Assembly (NCBI RefSeq): GCF_028610625.1 | Contig: NZ_JAQQWU010000019.1 | Location: 1-58,931, forward strand | Source of the DNA: Guptibacillus spartinae | Lineage (GTDB): Bacteria > Bacillota > Bacilli > Bacillales > Guptibacillaceae | Direction of reading: 5' to 3' | Length of the DNA: 58,931 nucleotides | In this document: positions 52,496 to 58,931 of the stretch, in pieces | How positions within the stretch are numbered: the stretch's first letter is position 1 | Layout of the letters: each line of letters starts with the position of its first letter | The notes under the pieces: generated by a model | Seen by the model: the letters and a program-made list of their open reading frames with translations, nothing else | The model's database searches: none | Told to the model about the DNA's origin: nothing | Position numbers and translations under genes: made by a program

Positions 52496-52524
52496 TTGAC
52501 ATTTGTCTCCCAGTATTATAAGAT
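52496..52524 (+). promoter_or_regulatory. Sigma-A promoter of rplM-rpsI
   Basis: A perfect TTGACA (52496-52501) is 17 nt from TAAGAT (52519-52524); TATAAG (52517-52522) is an alternative. A start near 52531 gives a leader of about 110 nt. Confidence 0.65.
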
Positions 52525-52530
52525 ATTCTT

Positions 52531-52626
52531 TGGTATTTCTACATCCACTTGCCCCGGATTTAGAAATCTGACTGACAACTGACAATGAATATTCTGTGGT
52601 AGTTTTAAAATAAATTGGATTGATTT
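52531..52626 (+). promoter_or_regulatory. rplM leader, possible L13 autoregulatory RNA
   Basis: The leader contains CTAC-CCAC on its left side (52540-52548) facing GTGGTAG (52596-52602) on the right, plus an inner GATTT-AG-AAATC hairpin (52557-52568). Its place fits the known Firmicutes L13 leader family, but I cannot confirm the consensus by eye. Confidence 0.4.
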
Positions 52627-52640
52627 TAGGAGGGAAACTC

Positions 52641-53078
52641 ATGCGTACAACATTTATGGCTAAAGGCCACGAAGTCGAGCGCAAATGGTACATCGTTGAT
52701 GCTGAAGGTCAAACACTTGGCCGTCTTGCTAGTGAAGTAGCAGCGATCCTACGCGGTAAAAATAAAGTAACTTTCACACCTCACGTTGACACTGGTGATC
52801 ATGTGATCATCCTTAACGCTGAGAAAATTGAACTAACTGGTAACAAACTTAATGACAAGATGTACTACCGTCATAGTGGACACCCAGGTGGTTTGAAATC
52901 AAGAAATGCTCTAGAAATGCGTACTAACCGTTCTGAGCAAATGCTTGAACTTGCAATCAAAGGTATGCTTCCAAAGAACAGCCTTGGTCGCCAAATGATT
53001 AAAAAGCTTCACGTATTCGCTGGTAGCGAGCACAATCACCAGGCTCAACAGCCTGAAAAATACGAACTAAGAGGATAA
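52641..53078 (+). CDS. rplM: 50S ribosomal protein L13
   Basis: L13 is an early 50S assembly protein. The 145-residue product starts [20 protein letters not shown] and has [29 protein letters not shown]-type sequence and the C-terminal [21 protein letters not shown] place the start at ATG 52641 after TAGGAGGGA; an in-frame TTG at 52620 precedes that site. rpsI follows by 19 nt. Confidence 0.98.
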   Translation: MRTTFMAKGHEVERKWYIVDAEGQTLGRLASEVAAILRGKNKVTFTPHVDTGDHVIILNAEKIELTGNKLNDKMYYRHSGHPGGLKSRNALEMRTNRSEQMLELAIKGMLPKNSLGRQMIKKLHVFAGSEHNHQAQQPEKYELRG

Positions 53079-53097
53079 TTAAAAGGAGGGAATCAAC

Positions 53098-53490
53098 TTG
53101 GCACAAGTACAATACAACGGCACTGGCCGACGTAAACACTCTGTAGCACGCGTACGTTTACTTCCTGGTAACGGACGTATGGTTATTAACAACCGTGAGA
53201 TCGACGACTATTTCGATCTAGAAACACTTAAGCTTATCTCTAAGCAACCACTAGTTGAAACTGGCACTGAAGGCACTTACGATATTTTCGTGAATGTTAG
53301 CGGTGGTGGATTCACTGGACAAGCAGGCGCGATCCGTCACGGTATCGCTCGTGCACTATTGCAAGCTGATCCGGAATCACGCGCAACACTTAAGAGCGCT
53401 GGCTTCCTAACTCGTGATGCTCGTATGAAAGAACGTAAAAAATACGGTCTTAAAGCAGCACGTCGTGCACCTCAGTTCTCAAAACGTTAA
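53098..53490 (+). CDS. rpsI: 30S ribosomal protein S9
   Basis: S9 has a C-terminal tail that reaches P-site tRNA. The 130-residue product begins [20 protein letters not shown] and includes [20 protein letters not shown] and the tail [17 protein letters not shown] ending in lysine-arginine. It uses a TTG start at 53098, 7 nt after AAAGGAGGG; no ATG in frame fits the family N-terminus. A terminator follows. Confidence 0.98.
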   Translation: MAQVQYNGTGRRKHSVARVRLLPGNGRMVINNREIDDYFDLETLKLISKQPLVETGTEGTYDIFVNVSGGGFTGQAGAIRHGIARALLQADPESRATLKSAGFLTRDARMKERKKYGLKAARRAPQFSKR

Positions 53491-53502
53491 TCTGTTTTAT
53501 TC

Positions 53503-53534
53503 AAAACCTCTGGCTTCGAGCCGGGGGTTTTTTT
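53503..53534 (+). terminator. Terminator after rpsI
   Basis: A stem of about 12 pairs (53503-53514 with 53520-53531, some G-U) with a TTCGA loop runs into T to 53534. It ends the truA/rplM-rpsI unit. Confidence 0.85.
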
Positions 53535-53650
53535 GTGTTGTTTTTTACATGTTGCCATAAAAAAAACTGAAGGAATTACCAGTTCATATATCGCATACTC
53601 CCTGACGCTTGAGTGAGACTAAAATCAAACGAGTCGAGAGGATGGGTGAG

Positions 53651-54088
53651 ATGGACAATGTGATTACCGTATTCAAAGAACGCCAGCGTCATAAGCGCCT
53701 TGAATTCGAACGGAGAGTTTTAATTGAAATATCGCTAAAGGAGTTATCAGATAACATCAGGGAAATGTTTTCTCCATTTTTCTCTGAGGCTATTCTCTAC
53801 AAGGGAGATGTGGAGAATGTTTGTATGGATATTGCCATTGAAGCGTATTTGTTAGGCGCAGAGTATAGCAAGTTCTCCTATTATGGAGAACCGATGACGA
53901 TGGTGCATAAGCGATGTTTTAAATTGGAGAAAGCGCTCATCGAAGCTCTCTTTGACTATTGGCTTTTTTGGAAAACGTCAGAGGGGTATGAAGAGTCCTT
54001 ACAAATCACGTGTGATGTATTTGTTTCAAGTTGGTGGAAAGCAGGTTGTGAAAAAGGCATGATGAGACGGCGACTACGCCTCCAATAG
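53651..54088 (+). CDS. ybaK: DUF2521-type protein (YbaK position), function unknown
   Basis: I read a 145-residue, mostly helical, soluble protein with no signal peptide or membrane segment. Its length and position between rpsI and cwlD match B. subtilis ybaK (about 147 aa), a Bacillaceae family of unknown function. Conserved-looking features are the helix FKERQRHKRLEFERRVLIEI and aromatic-rich YWLFWKTSEGYEES and WWKAGCEKGM. I prefer ATG 53651, 8 nt after GAGAGGA; in-frame starts at 53609 and 53642 are possible. Identification rests partly on synteny. Confidence 0.75.
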   Translation: MDNVITVFKERQRHKRLEFERRVLIEISLKELSDNIREMFSPFFSEAILYKGDVENVCMDIAIEAYLLGAEYSKFSYYGEPMTMVHKRCFKLEKALIEALFDYWLFWKTSEGYEESLQITCDVFVSSWWKAGCEKGMMRRRLRLQ

Positions 54089-54169
54089 CCGATAAAGTTT
54101 CAAGACTAATTCTTTCACCTGTCCCATATAGATAAGGTAGGACAAAATAAGGGGCGGTGTTGGATAAGT

Positions 54170-54883
54170 ATGAAGAAGTGGTATAAGCGATTTGGCGTTG
54201 CCACTGGTATCATCGTGCTGTTATTTATCATTAATTACAAATTTGCCATTGACTCTTCATGGGATGCCTGGCATCTACCTTTATCAGGTCAGGTTATTGT
54301 GATTGATCCCGGTCATGGAGGCGCTGATGGAGGAGCGGTAGGTAATAATATCGTAGAAAAAGATATTGCTCTTAAAATATCACTTAAATTAAGGGATTAT
54401 CTTCAAGAAGCAGGGGCGCTGGTCATTATGACAAGAGAGACGGATACAGACCTGGCATCTGAAGGAACGAAAGGACTAAGTAATCGAAAAGCAGAGGATT
54501 TAAGAAATCGGGTTGAACTGATCAACGAAGGAAGTCACAATCTTTTTGTTAGCATTCATTTAAATGCCATTCCTTCTTCCAGATGGAGTGGAGCTCAGAC
54601 ATTTTATAATCCAGTGAATAAAGAAAGTGAGGCGCTATCTCGGTTTATTCAAAATGAAATAAAACGAAATTTAGAAAATACAAATCGCCTTGCGAAGAAC
54701 ATGGACAGTGTTTATTTACTTAGAGAAGCTGAAATTCCAGGGTCATTAGTGGAGGTAGGTTTTCTTTCAAACCCCCCGGAGAGAGAACTATTGAATACGG
54801 ACACCTATCAGAACAAAGTAGCAGCATCCATTTACCAGGGGATTATTCGCTATGCCACGAACGAGCCAGTGCCAGAAGAATAA
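54170..54883 (+). CDS. cwlD: N-acetylmuramoyl-L-alanine amidase CwlD (sporulation)
   Basis: CwlD removes peptide side chains from spore cortex peptidoglycan so that PdaA can form muramic delta-lactam, needed for germination. The 237-residue product has an N-terminal membrane anchor (about 9-22) and an Amidase_3 domain with zinc ligands H49 (IDPGHGGADGG) and E63, a later histidine in SIHLNA, and the catalytic glutamate in LVEVGFLSNP. It starts at ATG 54170 after GGGGCGGTG. Its last codons form the left arm of a terminator. Confidence 0.94.
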   Translation: MKKWYKRFGVATGIIVLLFIINYKFAIDSSWDAWHLPLSGQVIVIDPGHGGADGGAVGNNIVEKDIALKISLKLRDYLQEAGALVIMTRETDTDLASEGTKGLSNRKAEDLRNRVELINEGSHNLFVSIHLNAIPSSRWSGAQTFYNPVNKESEALSRFIQNEIKRNLENTNRLAKNMDSVYLLREAEIPGSLVEVGFLSNPPERELLNTDTYQNKVAASIYQGIIRYATNEPVPEE

Positions 54884-54897
54884 GCACTGGCTTGTTT
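54864..54897 (+). terminator. Terminator overlapping the end of cwlD
   Basis: AGCCAGTGC (54864-54872) pairs with GCACTGGCT (54884-54892), 9 bp, with the cwlD stop codon TAA in the 11-nt loop. The T tract is short (TGTTTT), so strength is moderate. Confidence 0.7.
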
Positions 54898-54949
54898 TAA
54901 ATAAAGAGATTTCACGTGAAGCGCCATAGTCAAAACTCTCTGAATGATA

Positions 54950-54958
54950 TGTTATACT
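54950..54958 (+). promoter_or_regulatory. Extended -10 promoter of salA
   Basis: TGTTATACT (54950-54958) is an extended -10 element. No good -35 lies 17 nt upstream, which extended -10 promoters tolerate. It is 37 nt before the salA start. Confidence 0.5.
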
Positions 54959-54994
54959 AGCAATGTAATCGAATTCAGAGAAGGTGGTGCCTCC

Positions 54995-56029
54995 ATGTTA
55001 ACGAAAGATCAAGTCGTTGAATTACTACAAAAGGTGCAAGATCCTATTTTACATAAAAGTATCACGATTCGTGATGTGAAAACGAAGGAAGGCTATGTCA
55101 GTGTGAAGGTAGCCCTTGCTCAAACGGAATCAGCTGAGCAAATGAAGGTTCAGCAGGAGATTGTCAACACGCTAAAAGGCGCTGGTGCGGAGTCTGTAGG
55201 GTTACGATTTGAACAATTAGCCGATGAAGAACTGCCTGAGGGAACGTCAGCTAACCCAGATCTTCCTCCATTGCTTTCTCCAGAGAGTAAAACACAGTTT
55301 ATTGCAGTAGCGAGTGGTAAAGGGGGCGTTGGGAAATCGACGGTTACCGTAAACCTTGCAACATCATTAGCTCGCCTCGGGAAAAAGGTTGGGATTATTG
55401 ATGCGGATATTTACGGATTTAGCGTTCCTGATATGATGGGTATTGAAACGAGACCAAAAGTAGAGAATGAAAAAATCTATCCTGTTCAGCGATTTGGCGT
55501 TAAAGTGATGTCCATGGCTTTCTTTGTAGAAGATAACGCTCCTGTTATCTGGCGTGGCCCAATGCTTGGCAAAATGCTAAATAATTTCTTTAGTGAAGTG
55601 GATTGGGGAGAGCTAGATTATCTATTACTTGATTTACCACCAGGTACTGGGGATGTTGCTCTCGATGTTCATACGATGCTACCTGCCTCAAAAGAGATTA
55701 TTGTCACAACCCCACATGCTACTGCTGCTTTCGTTGCAGCACGAGCGGGAGCAATGGCGCTTAAGACAAAACACGAAGTCCTCGGTGTTGTAGAAAATAT
55801 GTCTTATTTTGAAAGTAAAGTAACGGGAGAGAAAGAGTATGTCTTTGGCCAGGGAGGCGGAGATAAATTAGCTTCTGAATTATCAACGGACATTCTGGGA
55901 AGACTGCCTCTCGGGCAACCAGACTTTGACGAAGCTGAATTTGCGCCTTCTGTCTATCAAGAAGATCATCCAATCGGAATGCAGTATCTTCAAATTGCTA
56001 ATGAGATTATAAAGAGAACCGCGGAATAA
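54995..56029 (+). CDS. salA: Mrp/NBP35-family ATPase SalA
   Basis: Members of this P-loop ATPase family carry Fe-S clusters in many organisms; in B. subtilis SalA acts as a regulator that represses scoC and so raises extracellular protease production. The 344-residue product has an N-terminal MIP18/DUF59 domain (1-85) and a MinD-like ATPase with deviant Walker A GKGGVGKST (108-116) and LLLDLPPGTGD. It contains no cysteine, so it lacks the CxxC that binds Fe-S. I start it at ATG 54995 after AAGGTGGTG; the frame opens at 54944. Confidence 0.93.
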   Translation: MLTKDQVVELLQKVQDPILHKSITIRDVKTKEGYVSVKVALAQTESAEQMKVQQEIVNTLKGAGAESVGLRFEQLADEELPEGTSANPDLPPLLSPESKTQFIAVASGKGGVGKSTVTVNLATSLARLGKKVGIIDADIYGFSVPDMMGIETRPKVENEKIYPVQRFGVKVMSMAFFVEDNAPVIWRGPMLGKMLNNFFSEVDWGELDYLLLDLPPGTGDVALDVHTMLPASKEIIVTTPHATAAFVAARAGAMALKTKHEVLGVVENMSYFESKVTGEKEYVFGQGGGDKLASELSTDILGRLPLGQPDFDEAEFAPSVYQEDHPIGMQYLQIANEIIKRTAE

Positions 56030-56034
56030 AAGGG

Positions 56035-56062
56035 AAAGGACATGCATCGAGGCATGTCCTTT
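56035..56062. terminator. Bidirectional terminator between salA and gerD
   Basis: A perfect 11-bp stem (AAAGGACATGC, 56035-56045, with 56052-56062) lies between two convergent genes. On the minus strand it is followed by CCCTTTTATT, a usable T tract; on the plus strand the tail is poor. It likely ends gerD and hinders salA readthrough. Confidence 0.75.
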
Positions 56063-56069
56063 CGTGTGT

Positions 56070-56699
56070 TTATTGCTGTCCAGAATTAGAGGTACCTCCA
56101 TTTTTGGAATCAGAATTACCTGTTCCTTCCTCCTTGCCGCCGCCAGAAGATTTCAGTTGCTCCGACGTAATTCCGGTAAGCATTTCCTGAATCTTAGCTT
56201 GAAATAGTGGACTTTCAAATGTTTCGGCGATTAAATCCTTAATTTGCTGACGGGATTGTTTACTTTCAAGGAGTTGTAGATAGTTTTTTTCCATGACTGG
56301 ATCTTGTAGCAGATCCATCATTTTTTCCTGATAGTCAGGGTCATCCATGAGTGATTTAAATAATTTCTTATTCTCATCCTGAATGTTTTTAGCGAAATTC
56401 TCAACGAACGTAGGGTCTTTCAACATTTCTTGCCAGTAAGCTTTTCCTTCTTCAGTTGTAAGCACTTTCTGTATCGTTTCTTTCACAAATGGTTGTTCCA
56501 TAACAAGCTGTTTCTTTATTTCTTCATCTGACATCACTTCTTGAATCGCTTTTTTTCCTTCGTCGGATTTTAGCAAGTCGACAAGCATTTTCTTCGTTTC
56601 TTCGTAATTGGCCTGAGATCCTTCGGCAGAACCGGTGGCACAACCAGCGATAAGAAAAATGACAAATCCGAGCGTAAGTAGTCTGAAACGCTGACTCAT
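56070..56699 (-). CDS. gerD: Spore germination lipoprotein GerD
   Basis: GerD is a spore inner-membrane lipoprotein that clusters germinant receptors into the germinosome and speeds germination. The 209-residue product has a lipoprotein signal peptide with lipobox LIAGC (lipidated C20), a helical body with repeated short motifs (KKMLVDLLKSDEGKKAI, QPFVKETIQKVLTTEEGK), and a Gly/Ser-rich tail (SSGGGKEEGTGNSDSKNGG). The start is the ATG at 56699, after AAAGGAG; an in-frame TTG at 56720 precedes that site. It is transcribed against salA and divergently from kbaA. Confidence 0.94.
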   Translation of the reverse strand: MSQRFRLLTLGFVIFLIAGCATGSAEGSQANYEETKKMLVDLLKSDEGKKAIQEVMSDEEIKKQLVMEQPFVKETIQKVLTTEEGKAYWQEMLKDPTFVENFAKNIQDENKKLFKSLMDDPDYQEKMMDLLQDPVMEKNYLQLLESKQSRQQIKDLIAETFESPLFQAKIQEMLTGITSEQLKSSGGGKEEGTGNSDSKNGGTSNSGQQ

Positions 56700-56731
56700 A
56701 TCATTGCGCTCCTTTCTCAAGATCTTATTCT

Positions 56732-56760
56732 TAATATTAGGCGAAACTGTGAATTTATAC
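56732..56760 (-). promoter_or_regulatory. Possible sigma-G promoter of gerD
   Basis: On the minus strand GTATA (56760-56756) is 17 nt from AATATTA (56738-56732). This resembles the sigma-G consensus (GHATR / CATnnTA) with one mismatch in the -10. gerD is a known sigma-G gene in B. subtilis, which supports the site. Confidence 0.4.
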
Positions 56761-56848
56761 CCGGTGAATAAAGGAAGGGTAGCAATTTAAAAGCGGCATT
56801 GGTACAATTCAACATAGAAGCACCATTAACGTTCACGGGGGTTTGATC

Positions 56849-57451
56849 TTGAAAACAAGAAATCTTGTTTATTTATTCTTTACAACCCTTCTGATTGGAT
56901 CAACAGCCGGTATGCTTACAGGTATTGTCTTAGACTGGTCCCAGTATTGGACAGATCTAAAAAATGGAGAATTACTCTCGTTTTTAATAGTAATACTCTG
57001 GTTATTAGGGGTATCAAGCATCTTTAGTTTGATTAGTCAGATGGGTTTTTTTGCGTATTTAACCATTCATCGTTTTGGATTAGGTATTTTCAAATCGGTA
57101 AGACTCTGGAATACCATCCAGGTTGTCTTAATCGCAGTTGCTTTATTTGATTTAGTTTATTTCCGCTATGCGGTTTTTGCAGAAGAAGGAGAAAGTGTGA
57201 TTAGCTACATACTTATCGCATTATTTCTTTTAGTGGTAGGACTCATTGCGGCATATGTGAAGCAAAAAGAAACAAATAAGCAGGCGTTTATACCCGCTCT
57301 TTTCTTTATTGTCGTTGTTACCATTCTTGAATGGATTCCAGGACTACAAAGCAATGATCCAAAGTGGCTTTGGCTTATTTTGATTCCTCTACTAGTAAGT
57401 AATGTGTGGCAATTGCTAACACTTCATCGTTTAATTCAAAAAGAAGCATAG
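56849..57451 (+). CDS. kbaA: KinB-signalling pathway activation protein KbaA
   Basis: KbaA is a membrane protein needed for the KinB route into the sporulation phosphorelay. The 200-residue product is strongly hydrophobic, with about six membrane segments (near 7-27, 42-62, 68-75, 88-108, 118-137, 145-185). Family identity rests on length, topology and its place between gerD and pdaB. I prefer TTG 56849, 7 nt after CGGGGGT; a TTG at 56843 would touch that site. A stem-loop terminator follows. Confidence 0.88.
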   Translation: MKTRNLVYLFFTTLLIGSTAGMLTGIVLDWSQYWTDLKNGELLSFLIVILWLLGVSSIFSLISQMGFFAYLTIHRFGLGIFKSVRLWNTIQVVLIAVALFDLVYFRYAVFAEEGESVISYILIALFLLVVGLIAAYVKQKETNKQAFIPALFFIVVVTILEWIPGLQSNDPKWLWLILIPLLVSNVWQLLTLHRLIQKEA

Positions 57452-57455
57452 ATAA

Positions 57456-57488
57456 AGGCCGCTATCTAATTGGATAGCGGCTTATTTT
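57456..57488. terminator. Terminator between kbaA and pdaB
   Basis: GCCGCTATC (57458-57466) pairs perfectly with GATAGCGGC (57473-57481), with a 6-nt loop and a T-rich tail TTATTTTATTT on the plus strand. It begins seven bases after the kbaA stop and abuts the convergent pdaB stop. Confidence 0.8.
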
Positions 57489-58240
57489 ATTTCTTTACTT
57501 TTAATCTTAGCGTCTGAAACAAGTTCGCTTACTGTAGCGAAAGAATAACCTTTCTTCTTTAGAGCGGCAATCATTTCTGGAAGTGCTTCTGCCGTCTGTT
57601 TTGCTGAATCTGATGCGTGCATAAGCACGATGTCACCTGGATCAATTTCTTTCATGACATTCTGAACAATATTCTCTACACCTGGGTTTCTCCAGTCTTC
57701 AGAGTCTAGACTCCAGTGAATGACAGTATAGTTAAATTTGTCTGAAAGCAAGAGAACGCGCTTATCAAAGTTTCCATTCGGAGGTCTAAGTAATTGTGGC
57801 TCTTCATCGGTAACTTTTTTTATAGCTTCGCTCGAACGAATGATATCTTTCTTGATCTCTTCATCTTTCATGTTTGTGTAGTTTTCGTAGCGATAACCAA
57901 GGTTACCGATTTCGTGACCATCTTTCGTAATCTGTTCAACAATTTCAGGATGACGTTCTGCCCAAGCGCCAGAAATGAAAAACGAAGCTTTCACATTGTT
58001 TTGTTTCAATTCATCCAGAATAGGAACTGCCTTCGTTTCACCCCAACTAATATCAAAAGTTAAGGCAAGCCGTTTATCATCACTCTTCACCTGATCGACA
58101 GCGAGCGGGACATCATTATTTGTAAACACGGCGAGGTCTCCACCTTCAACAAATAGGATAATGGCAGCAAAGAAAGCAGCCGTTACAATAATAAGTCCCT
58201 GCTTGATTCTGATTCCATTCCAAATCCAAAAAAACTTCAT
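57482..58240 (-). CDS. pdaB: PdaB, polysaccharide-deacetylase-like sporulation protein
   Basis: PdaB is required for spore cortex maintenance in B. subtilis. The 252-residue product has an N-terminal membrane anchor (about 15-31) and a NodB-type barrel: TFDISWG with D63, RPPNGNF (152-158), SLDSEDW and VLMHAS. The usual second motif HxxxH is changed to L114 and Y118 (GNLGYRYEN), so two zinc ligands are missing. I start it at 58240 behind AAGGGGGTG; an ATG at 58261 lacks a site. A CATATGA at 58268-58262 may be part of a sporulation sigma-factor promoter (weak). Confidence 0.93.
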   Translation of the reverse strand: MKFFWIWNGIRIKQGLIIVTAAFFAAIILFVEGGDLAVFTNNDVPLAVDQVKSDDKRLALTFDISWGETKAVPILDELKQNNVKASFFISGAWAERHPEIVEQITKDGHEIGNLGYRYENYTNMKDEEIKKDIIRSSEAIKKVTDEEPQLLRPPNGNFDKRVLLLSDKFNYTVIHWSLDSEDWRNPGVENIVQNVMKEIDPGDIVLMHASDSAKQTAEALPEMIAALKKKGYSFATVSELVSDAKIKSKEIK

Positions 58241-58359
58241 TATGCACCCCCTTTGTCCCATTCATATGCGAAAAGTTTCATAACTATGTACAAACTGTTA
58301 GGGAAACACATAAAACACAAATCACCTGGTCATACTGGGGTGAGGAAGGAGCGATACAG

Positions 58360-58584
58360 ATGATCGGACTTTTAGTTAACTTTAAAGAAATGAAAGAAAT
58401 TGAGTATTTGCTAAAGCGCGAAATGGAAGAACTACTGATGGATCTAGATAACAGTAGGCTTGATGGTTTGGTTAAAAGAGCGATGGAAGAGCGCTATCAA
58501 CTTCTGTTAGGTATCTATAAACGAACTGCCACGCAAGCTGAGATAGCAAAGTACCTCCGCATCTTGAAAAAAAGTTCAAATTAA
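58360..58584 (+). CDS. Small helical protein of unknown function
   Basis: A 74-residue product, MIGLLVNFKEMKEIEYLLKR onward, starts at ATG 58360 with a good site AGGAAGGA (58343-58350). It is charged, rich in Leu, Glu, Lys and Arg, with no Cys, signal or membrane segment, and is predicted to be almost wholly helical. REMEELLMDLDNSRLDGLVK suggests an amphipathic helix. I do not recognise a family. It lies alone between pdaB and the rrn promoters on the rRNA strand, with no terminator seen after it. Ribosome binding site and composition support a real gene. Confidence 0.7.
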   Translation: MIGLLVNFKEMKEIEYLLKREMEELLMDLDNSRLDGLVKRAMEERYQLLLGIYKRTATQAEIAKYLRILKKSSN

Positions 58585-58597
58585 TTTAAATTACCCC

Positions 58598-58626
58598 TTG
58601 TCAAAACGAAGAACTACCTGTATATT
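58598..58626 (+). promoter_or_regulatory. rrn promoter P1
   Basis: TTGTCA (58598-58603) and TATATT (58621-58626) are 17 nt apart. It is the upstream one of two tandem promoters of the following rRNA operon. Confidence 0.75.
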
Positions 58627-58681
58627 TATATAGGTCGCCGCAACAACGCGGTGGACACGAAAAAATGATTTCAAAAAGTTG

Positions 58682-58711
58682 TTGACGCCAACTGAGTTAA
58701 TGTGGTACATT
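58682..58711 (+). promoter_or_regulatory. rrn promoter P2
   Basis: TTGACG (58682-58687) and TACATT (58706-58711) are 18 nt apart, with an A/T-rich segment just upstream of the -35 (58661-58681) that could act as an UP element. Tandem promoters are typical of Bacillus rrn operons. Confidence 0.78.
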
Positions 58712-58748
58712 AATAAAGTCGCTGAAAACGACATTGAAAGAAACGAAT

Positions 58749-58760
58749 TGCTCTTTGAAA
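58749..58760 (+). promoter_or_regulatory. rrn boxA antitermination element
   Basis: TGCTCTTTGAAA at 58749-58760 matches the boxA sequence of Bacillus rRNA leaders, bound by NusB and S10 (NusE). NusG and S10 are both encoded in this window. Confidence 0.75.
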
Positions 58761-58828
58761 ACTGAACGAAACGCCATGTAAGTAGTTGTTTCTACGGAAA
58801 CAAAATGTTTTAAAAGCTAGATTAAGCT

Positions 58829-58931
58829 TTCTATCGGAGAGTTTGATCCTGGCTCAGGACGAACGCTGGCGGCGTGCCTAATACATGCAAGTCGAGCGAA
58901 GAGATGGGAGCTTGCTCCCTGATCTTAGCGG
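58829..58931 (+). rRNA. rrs: 16S ribosomal RNA, 5' end (partial)
   Basis: TATCGGAGAGTTTGATCCTG is followed by the canonical GGCTCAG and ACGAACGCTGGCGGCGTGCC, then CTAATACATGCAAGTCGAGC, which is the universal 5' end of bacterial 16S rRNA. The window ends inside the first variable region (helix H6, near 58900-58931). The variable part is too short to name a species. The mature 5' end is placed by comparison with B. subtilis and may be off by one or two bases. Confidence 0.97.

Noticed and set aside
52373-52582. Plus-strand frame overlapping the end of truA
   Set aside because: Out-of-frame shadow of truA running into the rplM promoter and leader; no ribosome binding site.

Overview
The window is a chromosomal segment of a spore-forming member of the Bacillaceae (Firmicutes). 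It runs without a break from the 3' part of one 5S rRNA gene (position 1) to the first bases of the next 16S rRNA gene (end of window), so it is the whole interval between two rRNA operons read in the same direction. The gene order (ctsR-mcsA-mcsB-clpC-radA-disA ... sigH-secE-nusG ... S10/spc/alpha ribosomal clusters ... ecfA1-ecfA2-ecfT-truA ... cwlD-salA-gerD-kbaA-pdaB) is the one I know from Bacillus subtilis. gerD, kbaA, cwlD, pdaB and sigH show a sporulating organism. I cannot name the species from this sequence.

Layout. 1-127: 5S end and terminator. 128-537: non-coding stretch with a small inverted repeat. 538-5207: CtsR-controlled protein quality-control operon. 5332-7877: radA-disA, with a possible extracytoplasmic-function sigma promoter in front. 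8038-15937: yacL, isoprenoid genes ispD-ispF, gltX, a cysteine T-box, cysE-cysS, and the RNA enzymes mrnC, rlmB, rae1. 15942-21292: sigH, rpmGB-secE-nusG, the L11-L1 and L10-L12 units, and the methyltransferase ybxB. 21309-28750: rpoB-rpoC. 28763-33597: the str cluster (rplGB, rpsL, rpsG, fusA, tuf). 33692-48946: one long run of ribosomal protein genes with secY, adk, map, infA and rpoA. 48947-53534: ECF transporter energizing module, truA, rplM-rpsI. 53651-58584: ybaK, cwlD, salA, gerD(-), kbaA, pdaB(-), and one small unknown gene. 58598-58931: tandem rrn promoters, boxA leader and 16S start.

Nearly all genes are on the plus strand, in the direction of rRNA transcription, with short gaps, frequent 1-11 nt overlaps and strong AGGAGG ribosome binding sites. 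gerD and pdaB are the only minus-strand genes. The genes join transcription (RNA polymerase core, NusG, sigma-H), ribosome building, tRNA charging, protein export and quality control of damaged proteins. The sporulation genes sit at the distal end.

I saw no mobile element, prophage, CRISPR array or toxin-antitoxin pair, and no clearly new multi-gene system. The most interesting signals are in RNA leaders and gaps: two copies of an L1-binding-site mimic, a hairpin between the nusG ribosome binding site and its start codon, a perfect 12-bp stem just before rpoA, three tandem terminator-like hairpins before the ECF module, and an inverted repeat enclosing the rplGB promoter. At protein level, the SalA/Mrp ATPase has no cysteine and PdaB lacks the zinc histidines of NodB deacetylases.
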